Positions 50,152 through 59,201 of a stretch of 64,000 bases of DNA are shown here, piece by piece; within the stretch, counting starts at the first letter, position 1; each line of letters opens with the position of its first letter. The stretch comes from Modestobacter versicolor (lineage in GTDB: Bacteria > Actinomycetota > Actinomycetes > Mycobacteriales > Geodermatophilaceae). The position numbers were made by a program, and so were the translations under genes. Location: assembly GCF_014195485.1 (NCBI RefSeq), contig NZ_JACIBU010000001.1, forward strand, positions 124,001-188,000, given 5' to 3'. The notes below the pieces were generated by a model. It did no database searches. It saw nothing but the letters and a program-made list of their open reading frames with translations, and was not told the origin of the DNA.

Positions 50152-51163
50152 CCCGCGGCGGCGCGGTGGAGCCGCGGACGACGAGCAGCGGCTCCACCAG
50201 CTCCGCCCGCCGCACCGGCTCGTCGACGCCCGCGCCGGTGAGCTGGGCGAGCAGCAGGGCCGCCGCCCGCTGCGCCTGCAGCGCAGCCCGGTTGTCGACC
50301 GTGGTCAGCGGTGGCGACCACCAGCTGTAGAACGGCTCGTCCTCGGTGCAGACCACCGACAGCTCACCGGGCACCTCCAGCCCCCGCTCGCCCAGCGCGG
50401 GCAGCGCACCGAAGGACGCCTCGTGGTTGCTCACCAGCAGCGCGGTCGGCGGCTCGGGATGGGCCATCAGCTCCTTCGCCGCGGCCTGGCCGACGTCGGG
50501 GGTGAACGGGCCGCGGTGGACGAGGTCCGGGTCGACGGGGAGCCCCGCGGCGGCCATCGCGGCGGTGAAGCCGGCGTGGTGCAGCCGGCCGGAGGTCACC
50601 TCCGGCGGGCCGCCGATCACCCCGATGCGCACGTGCCCGAGCCCGATCAGGTGCTCGGTGGCGAGCCGGGCGGCCTGCTCGTAGGCCGACATGACCGACG
50701 GGGCCAGCGACCCGGGCACCTCGCGGTTCATCGTCACCACGGCGCGGCCGTCCTCCACCAGCCCGTTCACCAGGTCGGTGTTGGCGCCGGACCCGGCCAC
50801 CACCACGCCGTCGAAGTGGTGGGCGCGCACCGACCGCAGGAAGTCGGCCTCGCGGTCGGGGTTGCCGCCGGTGGTGCAGACCAGCACCTGGTAGTCGTGG
50901 TCGCCGGCCCAGGACTGCAGCGTCTCGGCGATCGTGTGGAAGGTCGCCGTCCGCAGGTTGTTGACCACCAGCCCGAGCAGCCCGGTGCGCCGGGTGCGCA
51001 GCGCGCTGGCGGTCCGGTTCGGCTGGTAGCGCAGCGCGGCGGCGGCCGCCTCCACCCGGGCCCGGGTCGTGGGCAGGACGCTCGGGTGCCCGGAGAGGGC
51101 GCGGCTGGCTGTGCTGGTGCTGACCCCAGCGGCCACCGCGACGGAGTTCAGCGTCGCCGGCAC
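50144..51163 (-). CDS. LacI-family transcriptional regulator
   Basis: A 339-residue protein with the LacI HTH (LNSVAVAAGVSTSTASRALS) and hinge helix (LRYQPNRTASALRTRRTG), followed by a periplasmic-binding-protein-like sensor (GLVVNNLRTATFHTIAETLQ). The sensor normally binds a sugar or related effector. No sugar transporter is next to it; its target may be the divergent nuclease/helicase gene's region or lie elsewhere. Starts at ATG 51163. Confidence 0.92.
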   Translation of the reverse strand: MPATLNSVAVAAGVSTSTASRALSGHPSVLPTTRARVEAAAAALRYQPNRTASALRTRRTGLLGLVVNNLRTATFHTIAETLQSWAGDHDYQVLVCTTGGNPDREADFLRSVRAHHFDGVVVAGSGANTDLVNGLVEDGRAVVTMNREVPGSLAPSVMSAYEQAARLATEHLIGLGHVRIGVIGGPPEVTSGRLHHAGFTAAMAAAGLPVDPDLVHRGPFTPDVGQAAAKELMAHPEPPTALLVSNHEASFGALPALGERGLEVPGELSVVCTEDEPFYSWWSPPLTTVDNRAALQAQRAAALLLAQLTGAGVDEPVRRAELVEPLLVVRGSTAPPRVS

Positions 51164-51397
51164 AGCTGATTCCTACCGGGACGCATCCGTGGCGAAACGG
51201 CTGCCCCGGCCGCCCGCCGGGGGTCGTAGGTGTGCTTCCGGCCGGGGTGCACGAGGCGATGTGCCGATGTGCACACGGGTCGTGTGCCACCCGGTGCAGC
51301 CCGCCCGGACCGGCGGCGGGGGAGGGCCCGGAACCGTCGGACCCCCGCCGTACGGTCGGCTGCGGCTCCTCCACCGGGGGTCGGGACAGGGGGCAGC

Positions 51398-54300
51398 GTG
51401 TACGAGTCCGACGCCGCACTGGTCGTCAGCGCCAGCGACCTGACCGGCTTCCTGGAGTGCGAGCACCTCACCCGGCTCTCCCTCGAGGTCGCCCGGGGCC
51501 TCCGGTCCCGGCCCGCGGCGGTCGACCCGATGACCCAGCTGGTCGCCCAGCACGGCATCGACCACGAGGCCCGGCACGTCCAGCGGCTGCGCGACCGCGG
51601 GCTGTCGGTCGTCGAGATCGACGCACCGACCGGCAAGGACGCCGCCGGGCTGCGCCGCGCCCAGGCCGACACCCTCGCCGCGATGCGGGCCGGCGCCGAT
51701 GTCGTCTACCAGGCCACCTTCTTCGACGGCACGTGGCGCGGGCACGCCGACTTCCTGCTCAAGCGCACCGACCGGGCCAGCGACCTCGGCCCGTGGGCCT
51801 ACGACGTCGCCGACACCAAGCTCGCCCGGCGGATCAAGGTCCCGGCGCTGCTGCAGATGGCGCTCTACGGCGACCTCCTGGCCGGCCTCCAGGGCGTGCC
51901 CCCGGAGCTGCTCACCGTGGTCACCGGCGACCAGCAGGAGCTGGTGTTCCGCTACTCCGACGCCGAGGCCTACGCCCGGGCGGCCCGCGACCGCTTCCAG
52001 CAGCGGCTGGCCGACGGCGAGCTGGCCGCGCCCTACCCCAACGCGCACTGCGGCGTGTGCCCCTGGCGGGAGACCTGCACGGCCCGCTGGGAGGAGGAGG
52101 ACTCGCTGTCGCTGGTCGCCTTCATGCGCCGCGACCACGCCACCGCGCTGGCCGAGGCCGGCATCACCACGGTCGCCGAGCTGGCCGCCCGCCGTCCCGA
52201 GGAGCTGCCCGACGCGGTCGGCCGCACCTCCCGGGAGCGGCTCACCCAGCAGGCGCGGCTCCAGCTCGCCGAGCGGGTGACCGGCGCCCCCTCCTACGAG
52301 TTCCTGCCCCGCGAGCACGGCCGGGGCTTCGAGCTGCTGCCCCCGCCCAGCCGGGGCGACCTGTTCTTCGACATCGAGGGCGACCCGTTCGCCGGCGACG
52401 CGGGCCTCGAGTACCTCTGGGGCGTGCTGGACACCGCCGGGGAGTTCACCGCCTTCTGGGGCTGCGACCCGGCGGCCGCCGACCAGTCCGCGGCCGAGCG
52501 GGCCGCGTTCGAGGCCCTCGTCGACCACCTGAGCGCGGTGCACGCCGCCGACCCGTCGATGCACGTCTTCCACTACGCGCCGTACGAGCCGACCCGGCTC
52601 AAGACGCTCTCCGCGCGGCTCCAGACCCGCGAGGCCGAGGTCGACCGGCTGCTCCGGGCCGACGTGCTGGTCGACCTGTACGCGGTGGTCCGCCAGGGGC
52701 TGCGGCTGAGCAAGGCGTCGTACTCCATCAAGCAGGTCGAGGACTTCTACCGCGGCCACACCCGGGCCCACGACGAGGAGGTCTCCGACGCGGGCGAGAG
52801 CATCGTCGCCTTCGAGCGATGGCTGGCCACCCGCGACCAGGCCCTGCTGGACCAGATCGAGGCCTACAACCGCGACGACTGCGTCTCCACCCGCGAGCTG
52901 CGCGACTGGCTGGAGGGGCGGCGCACCGAGCTGCTCGCGTCCGGCGCGCTGCTGCGCCGGCCCGAGGACGGCGACCCGGACGGCTCCGCGGAGAACGCCG
53001 CGGCCCAGGGGCTGCGCGAGGAGCTCGAGCAGCGGCTGGTCGCCGACCTGCCCGACACCGGTCGCACGCCCGAGCAGGAGGCGACCTGGCTGCTCGCCCA
53101 GCAGCTGGGCTGGCACGCCCGCGAGGCGCGGTCGGCGTGGTGGGAGTACTTCCGGCTGCGCGACCTGCCGGCCGACGAGCTCGAGCGGGAGACCGCCGCC
53201 CTCGGTCCGCTGGAGGGGCCGGAGCTGGTCGGTGCGGACAAGCGGTCCCAGCACTGGCGGTACCGCTTCCCGCCGCAGGAGACCAAGGTGTCGGCCGGCA
53301 GCCGGTTCGAGCACCTGCTGCCCGCCGCCGACGGCACCCGGATCACCAGCTCGGTGGTGGAGGTCGACCCCACGGCCGGCTGGGTGGTGCTCTCCCGCGG
53401 CAGCAGCTCACCGCACGACCACCCGACCGGGCTGCTGCCCACGTCGCCGCCGAGCGACAGGCTGTTCCGGGCGGCGCTGCACGACCTCGGCGAGCAGGTG
53501 GCCGGCTGCGGGGTCGACGGGCCCGGTCCGTGGCGGGCGGCCCGCGACCTGCTGCTGCGCCGGCCACCACGGCTCGCCGCCGGCACCGCGCTGCGGCTCC
53601 CGGGCGAGGGGGCCGCCGAAGCCGTCCGTCGGCTGGCCGGCCGGCTCGACGGTGGGGTCCTCGCCGTGCAGGGCCCGCCCGGGGCGGGCAAGACCTACAC
53701 CGGTGCCCGGGCCGTCGTCGACCTGGTCCGCGCCGGCAAGCGGGTGGGGCTGACCGCCTCCAGCCACAAGGTGATCGGCAACCTGCTCGACGCGGTGATG
53801 GCCGCGGCCCGTGAGGCGGGCGTGCCCGTCCGCGCCCTGCAGAAGGCCGACGACCTGCAGCGGTGCAGCGACGCCGACGTGCAGTGCGTGGGCAGCAACG
53901 GGCAGGTCGTCGACGCCCTCGACGGCGGCGACGTCGACCTGGTGGCCGGCACCTCCTGGCTGTTCGCCCGGCCCGACCTGGCCGGGCGGCTCGACGTGCT
54001 GGTCGTAGACGAGGCCGGCCAGCTGTCGCTGGCGAACACCCTGGCGGTCAGCCGCGCGGCGGCGAACCTGGTGCTGCTCGGCGACCCGCAGCAGCTGCGC
54101 CAGCCCGGCCGCGGCATCCACCCCGACGGCGCCGACGTCTCGGCGCTGCAGCACGTGCTCGGCGACGACGAGGTGCTCACCGACGACCGCGGCGTCTTCC
54201 TCGACCGCAGCTGGCGGATGGCCCCGGCGCTGTGCCGGGTGGTCTCCGAGCTCTCCTACCGCGGCGAGCTGCAGCCCGCGCCGGTGACCGCGGGCAACGC

Positions 54301-54841
54301 CGTCGACGTTCCCGCGCGCTGGGCCGCGCCGGCCGGCATCGGCTGGGTGCCGGTGGTGCACGAGGGCAACGGGTCGGCGTCCGCGGAGGAGGCCGCCGTG
54401 GTCGCCGCGCTGATCACCGACCTGATGGGCTGCAGCTGGCGCAGCGCCGGGGTGGAGGCGGTCATGCGGCCGTCCGACGTGCTGGTCGTGACGCCGTACA
54501 ACGCGCAGGTGAACCAGGTGCGGGGTGCGCTGGCCGCGGTCGGGCTGGGCGGGGTGGAGGTGGGCACGGTCGACAAGTTCCAGGGCCGCGAGGCCGCGGT
54601 CGCCGTGTTCACGCTGGCGGCGTCCAGCGGTGCGCACGTGCCCCGGCGGCTGGACTTCCTGCTCGACCGGCACCGGCTCAACGTGGCGCTGTCCCGGGCC
54701 AAGACGGTCGCCTACCTGGTCGGCAGCCCGGCGCTGCTCACCTCGCCGGTGCAGACCCCCGAGCAGCTGCGCCTGGTCAACGGCCTCTGCCGGCTGGTCG
54801 AGACCGCCACCGCCGCCGCGCTGGCCCCCGCCGGTCGGTGA
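51398..54841 (+). CDS. TM0106-type RecB-like nuclease/SF1 helicase
   Basis: A 1147-residue protein. The N-terminal RecB-like nuclease keeps a Cas4/AddB-like cysteine set: FLECEHL (C21) and CGVCPWRETC (~218-227), which likely bind [4Fe-4S]. Next comes an RNase H-like 3'-5' exonuclease segment (LFFDIEGDPF ~324; YNRDDCVSTRELRDW). The C-terminal SF1 helicase has Walker A GPPGAGKTYTG (~759), VVDEAGQLS, GDPQQLRQPG, RSWRM, TVDKFQGREAAV and RLNVALSRAK. The family is annotated TM0106 (RecB-like putative nuclease). It probably processes DNA or RNA ends in repair or defence. GTG at 51398; a short overlapping ORF follows. Confidence 0.9.
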   Translation: MYESDAALVVSASDLTGFLECEHLTRLSLEVARGLRSRPAAVDPMTQLVAQHGIDHEARHVQRLRDRGLSVVEIDAPTGKDAAGLRRAQADTLAAMRAGADVVYQATFFDGTWRGHADFLLKRTDRASDLGPWAYDVADTKLARRIKVPALLQMALYGDLLAGLQGVPPELLTVVTGDQQELVFRYSDAEAYARAARDRFQQRLADGELAAPYPNAHCGVCPWRETCTARWEEEDSLSLVAFMRRDHATALAEAGITTVAELAARRPEELPDAVGRTSRERLTQQARLQLAERVTGAPSYEFLPREHGRGFELLPPPSRGDLFFDIEGDPFAGDAGLEYLWGVLDTAGEFTAFWGCDPAAADQSAAERAAFEALVDHLSAVHAADPSMHVFHYAPYEPTRLKTLSARLQTREAEVDRLLRADVLVDLYAVVRQGLRLSKASYSIKQVEDFYRGHTRAHDEEVSDAGESIVAFERWLATRDQALLDQIEAYNRDDCVSTRELRDWLEGRRTELLASGALLRRPEDGDPDGSAENAAAQGLREELEQRLVADLPDTGRTPEQEATWLLAQQLGWHAREARSAWWEYFRLRDLPADELERETAALGPLEGPELVGADKRSQHWRYRFPPQETKVSAGSRFEHLLPAADGTRITSSVVEVDPTAGWVVLSRGSSSPHDHPTGLLPTSPPSDRLFRAALHDLGEQVAGCGVDGPGPWRAARDLLLRRPPRLAAGTALRLPGEGAAEAVRRLAGRLDGGVLAVQGPPGAGKTYTGARAVVDLVRAGKRVGLTASSHKVIGNLLDAVMAAAREAGVPVRALQKADDLQRCSDADVQCVGSNGQVVDALDGGDVDLVAGTSWLFARPDLAGRLDVLVVDEAGQLSLANTLAVSRAAANLVLLGDPQQLRQPGRGIHPDGADVSALQHVLGDDEVLTDDRGVFLDRSWRMAPALCRVVSELSYRGELQPAPVTAGNAVDVPARWAAPAGIGWVPVVHEGNGSASAEEAAVVAALITDLMGCSWRSAGVEAVMRPSDVLVVTPYNAQVNQVRGALAAVGLGGVEVGTVDKFQGREAAVAVFTLAASSGAHVPRRLDFLLDRHRLNVALSRAKTVAYLVGSPALLTSPVQTPEQLRLVNGLCRLVETATAAALAPAGR

Positions 54842-54996
54842 CTGACGACCTCCGGGTCGCGCCTCCGCCCAGCTCGGCGGTCGTCCGCGACCGGTTCCGC
54901 CGGCAGGGCCGCCGGGACACGGTCGTCGAGCGCATCTGCGCGGAGGTGGCCGCGGGGAGATCTCCGGCCGGCCGTTCCGTTCCCGGGCCTGGTTAG
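54838..54996 (+). CDS. Short overlapping ORF (52 aa), doubtful
   Basis: The GTG at 54838 overlaps the nuclease/helicase stop as GTGA and opens a 52-codon Arg/Val-rich frame (RDRFRRQGRRDTVVERICAE) that ends within the iron box. Translational coupling would make it real, but it has no recognisable fold and the overlap can arise by chance. Confidence 0.3.
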   Translation: MTDDLRVAPPPSSAVVRDRFRRQGRRDTVVERICAEVAAGRSPAGRSVPGPG

Positions 54997-55006
54997 GCTA
55001 GCCTCA
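54988..55006. promoter_or_regulatory. DtxR/IdeR iron box
   Basis: CCTGGTTAGGCTAGCCTCA aligns to the 19-bp actinobacterial iron box TTAGGTTAGGCTAACCTAA, with the core GGTTAGGCTA and right arm GCCT kept. It lies about 50 bases upstream of the siderophore-interacting-protein gene, as expected for Fe-dependent repression by IdeR/DmdR1. Confidence 0.78.
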
Positions 55007-55057
55007 CCAAGGTCGGTCCCCGCTGGAGCCGGCAGGACGAGCACCGGGAGACGAGCG

Positions 55058-56014
55058 ATGACGACGGCCACCACCGAACGGCCCGCGGCGGCGCTTCCCG
55101 TCCAGCAGCCGGTGTCCGCGCCGGAGTACCGGTTCTTCTCCGCCACCGTCGCCCGCGTGCAGCGGCTGAGCCCCAGCTTCCTCCGGCTCACCTTCGCCGG
55201 CCCCGAGCTCACCGGCTTCGGCGCCGGCGGGGCCGACCAGCGGATCAAGCTGGTCCTCTCCCGCGACGGCGCCCCGGTCGGCGACCTGCTCACCGACGGC
55301 CCCGGCTGGTACCAGGACTACTGCGCCCTCCCCGACGATCGCCGCCCGTACCTGCGCACCTACACCGTCCGCGACGCCCGCCCGCAGCTCGGCGAGATCG
55401 TCGTCGACGTCGTGCTGCACGGCGTCGACGACGGCCACCCCGGCCCCGCCGCCGGCTGGGCAGCCGCCGCGGTCGTCGGCGACCCGGTCGTCGTGCTCGG
55501 CCCCGACCGCCCCGGCACCGGCCGCGCCTGGGGCGTCGAGTGGGCCCCGCCGGCCGAGGGCACGCTGTTCCTCGCCGGCGACGAGACCGCGGTCCCGGCG
55601 ATCAGCGCCATCGTCGAGGCGCTGCCCGCGGGCCGGCGCACCGTGGCCGTGCTGGAGGTCCCCGACGCCGGCGACGTGCTGTCCCTCGTCGTCCCGGCCG
55701 GTGTCGAGGTCCGCTGGCTGGTGCGCGGCCGGCGCGCCCGCGGCGAGGCCCTCGGCCCGGCGGTGCACGCCGCGCTCTGCGAGCTGGGCGTCGCGGCACC
55801 GGCCGCCGGCGTCGAGCCCGAGGACGTCGACCTCGACGGCGGCATCCTCTGGGAGGTCCCCGAGGCCGGCGCCGACGGCTGCTACGCCTGGCTCGCCGGT
55901 GAGGCCGGGATGGTCAAGAAGCTGCGCCGCCGGCTGGTCCGCGACCTCGGCGTCCCGCGCACCTCGGTGGCCTTCATGGGCTACTGGCGGCTGGGCGCCG
56001 CCGAGGGCAGCTGA
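55058..56014 (+). CDS. Siderophore-interacting protein (FAD ferric reductase)
   Basis: A 318-residue ViuB/SIP-family flavoprotein: FAD-binding domain with LRTYTVRDARPQLGEIVVDV (RxYTxR signature, ~105), then a NAD(P)-side domain with LFLAGDETAVPAISAIVEAL and the C-terminal GYWRLGAAE end. It reduces ferric siderophores in the cytosol to release iron. ATG at 55058. The DtxR/IdeR iron box upstream predicts induction under iron limitation. Confidence 0.93.
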   Translation: MTTATTERPAAALPVQQPVSAPEYRFFSATVARVQRLSPSFLRLTFAGPELTGFGAGGADQRIKLVLSRDGAPVGDLLTDGPGWYQDYCALPDDRRPYLRTYTVRDARPQLGEIVVDVVLHGVDDGHPGPAAGWAAAAVVGDPVVVLGPDRPGTGRAWGVEWAPPAEGTLFLAGDETAVPAISAIVEALPAGRRTVAVLEVPDAGDVLSLVVPAGVEVRWLVRGRRARGEALGPAVHAALCELGVAAPAAGVEPEDVDLDGGILWEVPEAGADGCYAWLAGEAGMVKKLRRRLVRDLGVPRTSVAFMGYWRLGAAEGS

Positions 56015-56034
56015 CCGCCCGCTACGGTCGGACC

Positions 56035-56181
56035 GTGGCCCGCTTCCTCCTCCTGCTGCTCGCCGTCTGGCTGGTCCTGATCGTGGTCGGCTGGGTGGTC
56101 AAGGGCCTGTTCTGGCTCGCCGTCGTCGGCCTGCTCTTCTTCATCGGGACCGCCGTCCTCAGCTCCTCGCGGCGCCGCTGA
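56035..56181 (+). CDS. Small two-helix membrane protein (48 aa)
   Basis: GTG at 56035 opens a 48-codon ORF almost wholly hydrophobic: ARFLLLLLAVWLVLIVVGWV, then a second helix LFWLAVVGLLFFIGTAVL, ending SSSRRR. It is too short for most gene callers. It sits between the siderophore gene and the NYN/PIN-like gene on the same strand, five bases before the next start, so it is likely co-transcribed. Function is unknown. Confidence 0.62.
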   Translation: MARFLLLLLAVWLVLIVVGWVVKGLFWLAVVGLLFFIGTAVLSSSRRR

Positions 56182-56185
56182 CCCG

Positions 56186-56587
56186 GTGACCGTCGTGCTG
56201 GTCGACGTCGCCAACGCCGTCGGCTCGCGGCCCGACGGCTGGTGGCGCGACCGCGCCGGGGCCACCACCCGGCTGCTCGACCGGCTGGCACCGCTGCTCG
56301 GCACCGAGTTCACCGGGCCGGACGGCGCCACCGTCTCCGTCGGCGCTCTCGTGGCGGTCGTGGAGGGCCGGGCCCGGCACGTCGCGGCACCACCCGGCGT
56401 GCGCGTGGTCCGGGCCGAGGGCAACGGCGACGACGCGCTGGCCGCTGTCGCCGCCGAGTTGGCCGACGGCGGCGACGCCCTGCTGGTGGTCACCTCCGAC
56501 CGCGGCCTGCGCGACCGGCTGCCGGCCACCGCGCGGGTCACCGGACCCGGCTGGCTGCTCGCCGCGGCCGACGCGGCGGCCGGGTAG
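56186..56587 (+). CDS. NYN/PIN-like nuclease-domain protein
   Basis: A 133-residue protein with a PIN/NYN arrangement: N-terminal strand VVLVDVANAVG (first acidic residue), GNGDDALAAV and VVTSDRGLRDRL with the remaining acidic positions. NTP-pyrophosphohydrolase-like names are used for relatives, but the motif order fits a YacP-like NYN fold better. RNA cleavage is plausible; the target is unknown. GTG at 56186. Confidence 0.75.
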   Translation: MTVVLVDVANAVGSRPDGWWRDRAGATTRLLDRLAPLLGTEFTGPDGATVSVGALVAVVEGRARHVAAPPGVRVVRAEGNGDDALAAVAAELADGGDALLVVTSDRGLRDRLPATARVTGPGWLLAAADAAAG

Positions 56588-56701
56588 CCCCCCCGCCCGG
56601 CGGAGACGGTTCCCCCGCGCGGGGGAGCCCCGGCGCCGCCGCCGCCCCGAGGCTGGACGTGCCCCCGGGACCGGCCCGGGCCGCACCTCCGGAGGTCCGC
56701 G

Positions 56702-57907
56702 GTGACCGTCACCCCCACGCCCGAGGCACCACCCCGCACCACGGCTGCACCCCCGTCCCGCACCGTGCAGCGATTGCTGCTGGGCGCGGCCGGCTGGAGC
56801 CTCGCGCAGCTGCTGATCGCGCTGCGCTGGCTGCTCGACCCGGGCAGCTGGCCCGGCTTCGACGACGACGGGCGGGTGGGCCTCCTCGCCGTGCTGCACC
56901 GCGTCCCGTCGGCGTGGGCGCTGATCGGGCTGGCCGCGGCCGGCCTGCTGCTCGCCGCCCTGGCCACCCGGCGCCCGGCGTCCCGGGCGGTCGCCGGCGC
57001 GCTGGCGGTCCAGACCGGGCTGCTGCTGGTGGTCTCCGCCGACGTCGGCGTGCTGACCCTGCTCGGCTACCTCTGCGCGATCGTCGGCCCGGCCGCCTTC
57101 CTGGTCGTCTTCCTCGTCGGTGCGGTGCGCGCCCGGCGGGCCCGGCCGTGGCTGCTGGGCGTGCTGGCCCTCGTCGTGGCGGGCGTCGCCTCCGGGGTGC
57201 TGCGCCCCGGCACCGTCGGCCGGCTGGCCGGTGAGCTGGGCGACGGCTTCGCCCGCCATGCCGGCCCGCCGGCCCACCTGGGGCTGGTGCTCGTCGGTGC
57301 CGCGCTGTTCGGCACCGCCGCGGTGCTGCTGCGGCGTGCGGCCACCGGGCGCTGCCGCGCGTGCGGCCGGCCCGGCGCCCGGTGGACCGAGCCGGACGCC
57401 GTCCGCCGGTGGAGCCGGATCGCCACCTGGACAGCCGTCGCCGGCCCGCTGCCCTACGCGCTGGTCAGGATGACCTGGCTGACCCCGTGGCCGCTGGGCA
57501 TGCCCGAGGGCGGCGACCTGGAGCCGGCGATGCGGCTGTTCGGCCTCGGGCTCGGGTTCGCCGCGCTGGGCGGCGCCGTGCTGACCGCCGGGCTGGTCCG
57601 CCCGTGGGGCGAGGTCTGGCCCGGTTGGGTGCCGGTGCTCCGCGGCCGCCCGGTGCCGGTCGCCGTGCCCGTCCTCGCCGGCGGGCTGGTCGCCACCGTG
57701 CTGCTGGTGTCGACCCCCGGGATGGTGGCGCTCGCCGTCGAGGGGATCGGGGACGAGGACCCGATGGGCTGGCTGATGCTGCTGGTCTTCCCGACCCTGC
57801 CCTGGGGGCTGGCGCTGGCGGCCGCGGTCACCGGCTACGCCCTCCGCCGCCGCGGCACCTGCCGCAGCTGCGGGCGGGGCGAGCCGGCCCGGCCGGTCGG
57901 TGCCTGA
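56702..57907 (+). CDS. Multi-TM membrane protein with two zinc-ribbon-like Cys pairs
   Basis: A 401-residue membrane protein with about ten hydrophobic segments. Two loops carry C-x2-C motifs: CRACGRPG (~220) and CRSCGRGE near the C-terminus, together able to bind one zinc. No transport motif is recognised. GTG at 56702 follows GGAGG. The histidine kinase gene starts 56 bases downstream, so this protein may be its sensory or regulated partner. Confidence 0.8.
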   Translation: MTVTPTPEAPPRTTAAPPSRTVQRLLLGAAGWSLAQLLIALRWLLDPGSWPGFDDDGRVGLLAVLHRVPSAWALIGLAAAGLLLAALATRRPASRAVAGALAVQTGLLLVVSADVGVLTLLGYLCAIVGPAAFLVVFLVGAVRARRARPWLLGVLALVVAGVASGVLRPGTVGRLAGELGDGFARHAGPPAHLGLVLVGAALFGTAAVLLRRAATGRCRACGRPGARWTEPDAVRRWSRIATWTAVAGPLPYALVRMTWLTPWPLGMPEGGDLEPAMRLFGLGLGFAALGGAVLTAGLVRPWGEVWPGWVPVLRGRPVPVAVPVLAGGLVATVLLVSTPGMVALAVEGIGDEDPMGWLMLLVFPTLPWGLALAAAVTGYALRRRGTCRSCGRGEPARPVGA

Positions 57908-57962
57908 GACCGCCGTCCGGTCCGGTCTTCCCGGACCGGACGGCGGCGGCCAGGATGGCGCG

Positions 57963-59201
57963 GTGGCACACGCGGCGCGGGGGGCTGCGGTCCGCCGGTC
58001 GCTGCTGCGCTGGCTGTACCTGCTGATCGGCGGGGCGCTCGGCATCTCGGTCGGGCTCGTGCTGGCCTGGCCCGCGGAGGCGCTCGCCACCGCGGGCCTG
58101 CCGCCCGTGGTCGCCGGGCTGCTGGTGCTGCTGCTGGTCGGCGCTCCGGTGCTGGCGATCGGCGCGCTGGGCGAGGTCCGGCCGGTGGAGGCGGTGGCCG
58201 TCGGCGGGCTGCTCGCCCCGGGGTACACCGAGCGCCCGGGCCCGGCCACCACCTGGCGGCAGCGGAGCCGCACCGCGCTGCTGCTGGCGCTGCACGTGCT
58301 GGCCGGCTCGGCCGCGGGAGCGCTGCTCGTCATCGGGTTCCCGTCCGCGGTGCTGGTCCTGGTCGAGCCGGACGGCGGTGGGGGAGTGGACCTGCTCTCC
58401 TGGGCGAGCCCCGGGCCGTGGCCGCTCCGGCTGCTGCTCGCCGTCGGCGTGCTCCTGCTCGGCGTCGTCGGCGGGGAGCTGCTCGGCCGGGGGCTGGCCG
58501 CGCTGGCGCCCCGGCTGCTCGCCGGCCCGGCGGCCGAGCGGCTGGCCGCCGCCGAGGCGTCGGTGTCGGTGCTGACCGGCCGCGACCGGCTGGCCCGCGA
58601 GCTGCACGACAGCGTCGGGCACGCGCTCAGCCTGGCCAGCGTGCAGGCCGGCGCCGCCCGCCGGCTGCTGGTGCGCGACCCGGCCGCGGCCGAGCAGGCG
58701 ATCCGGGCCACCGAGGACGCCACCCGCCGCGCGCTCGTCGACCTGGACCACGTGCTGGGTCTGCTCCGCGAGGAGGAGGCCGGGCCCGGCGCGGTCGCCC
58801 CGGCCCCGGACCTGCGCGACCTCGACGCCCTGGTCGCCACCGCCCGCGCCGCCGGGGCCGCGGTGACCGTGCAGGTCAGCGGAGCGGTGGACGCCCTGCC
58901 GGCGGTGGTCTCCCGGGAGGCCTACCGGATCGTCCAGGAGGGGCTCACCAACGTGCTGCGGCACGCCCCGGGCGCCGGCTGCGCGGTGCAGGTGGACGCC
59001 GGCGGCAGCGACCTGGTGCTCCGGCTGACCAACAGCACGGCCGGCGCGGTCGTGGGGGAGACCGGCGGCGGGCGCGGCCTGCTCGGGGTGACCGAGCGCG
59101 TCCGCGACCTCCGGGGCAGCGTCACCAGCGGCCCGGACGGCGACGGCCGGTGGCAGCTCGCCGCACGGCTCCCGGTGCACGCGCGGGGGGCGGCGCGTTG
59201 A
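57963..59201 (+). CDS. Sensor histidine kinase, NarL-partner (HisKA_3) type
   Basis: A 412-residue protein with four to five N-terminal membrane segments (LYLLIGGALGISVGLVLAW and later), then the dimerisation/phospho-acceptor helix with ARELHDSVGHALSLAS (H-box His ~216) and a short HATPase (REAYRIVQEGLTNVLRHAPG, GGGRGLLGVTERV). It belongs to the HisKA_3 group that pairs with LuxR-type response regulators. GTG at 57963 follows AGGA. Its stop overlaps the TTG of the regulator gene. Confidence 0.92.
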   Translation: MAHAARGAAVRRSLLRWLYLLIGGALGISVGLVLAWPAEALATAGLPPVVAGLLVLLLVGAPVLAIGALGEVRPVEAVAVGGLLAPGYTERPGPATTWRQRSRTALLLALHVLAGSAAGALLVIGFPSAVLVLVEPDGGGGVDLLSWASPGPWPLRLLLAVGVLLLGVVGGELLGRGLAALAPRLLAGPAAERLAAAEASVSVLTGRDRLARELHDSVGHALSLASVQAGAARRLLVRDPAAAEQAIRATEDATRRALVDLDHVLGLLREEEAGPGAVAPAPDLRDLDALVATARAAGAAVTVQVSGAVDALPAVVSREAYRIVQEGLTNVLRHAPGAGCAVQVDAGGSDLVLRLTNSTAGAVVGETGGGRGLLGVTERVRDLRGSVTSGPDGDGRWQLAARLPVHARGAAR

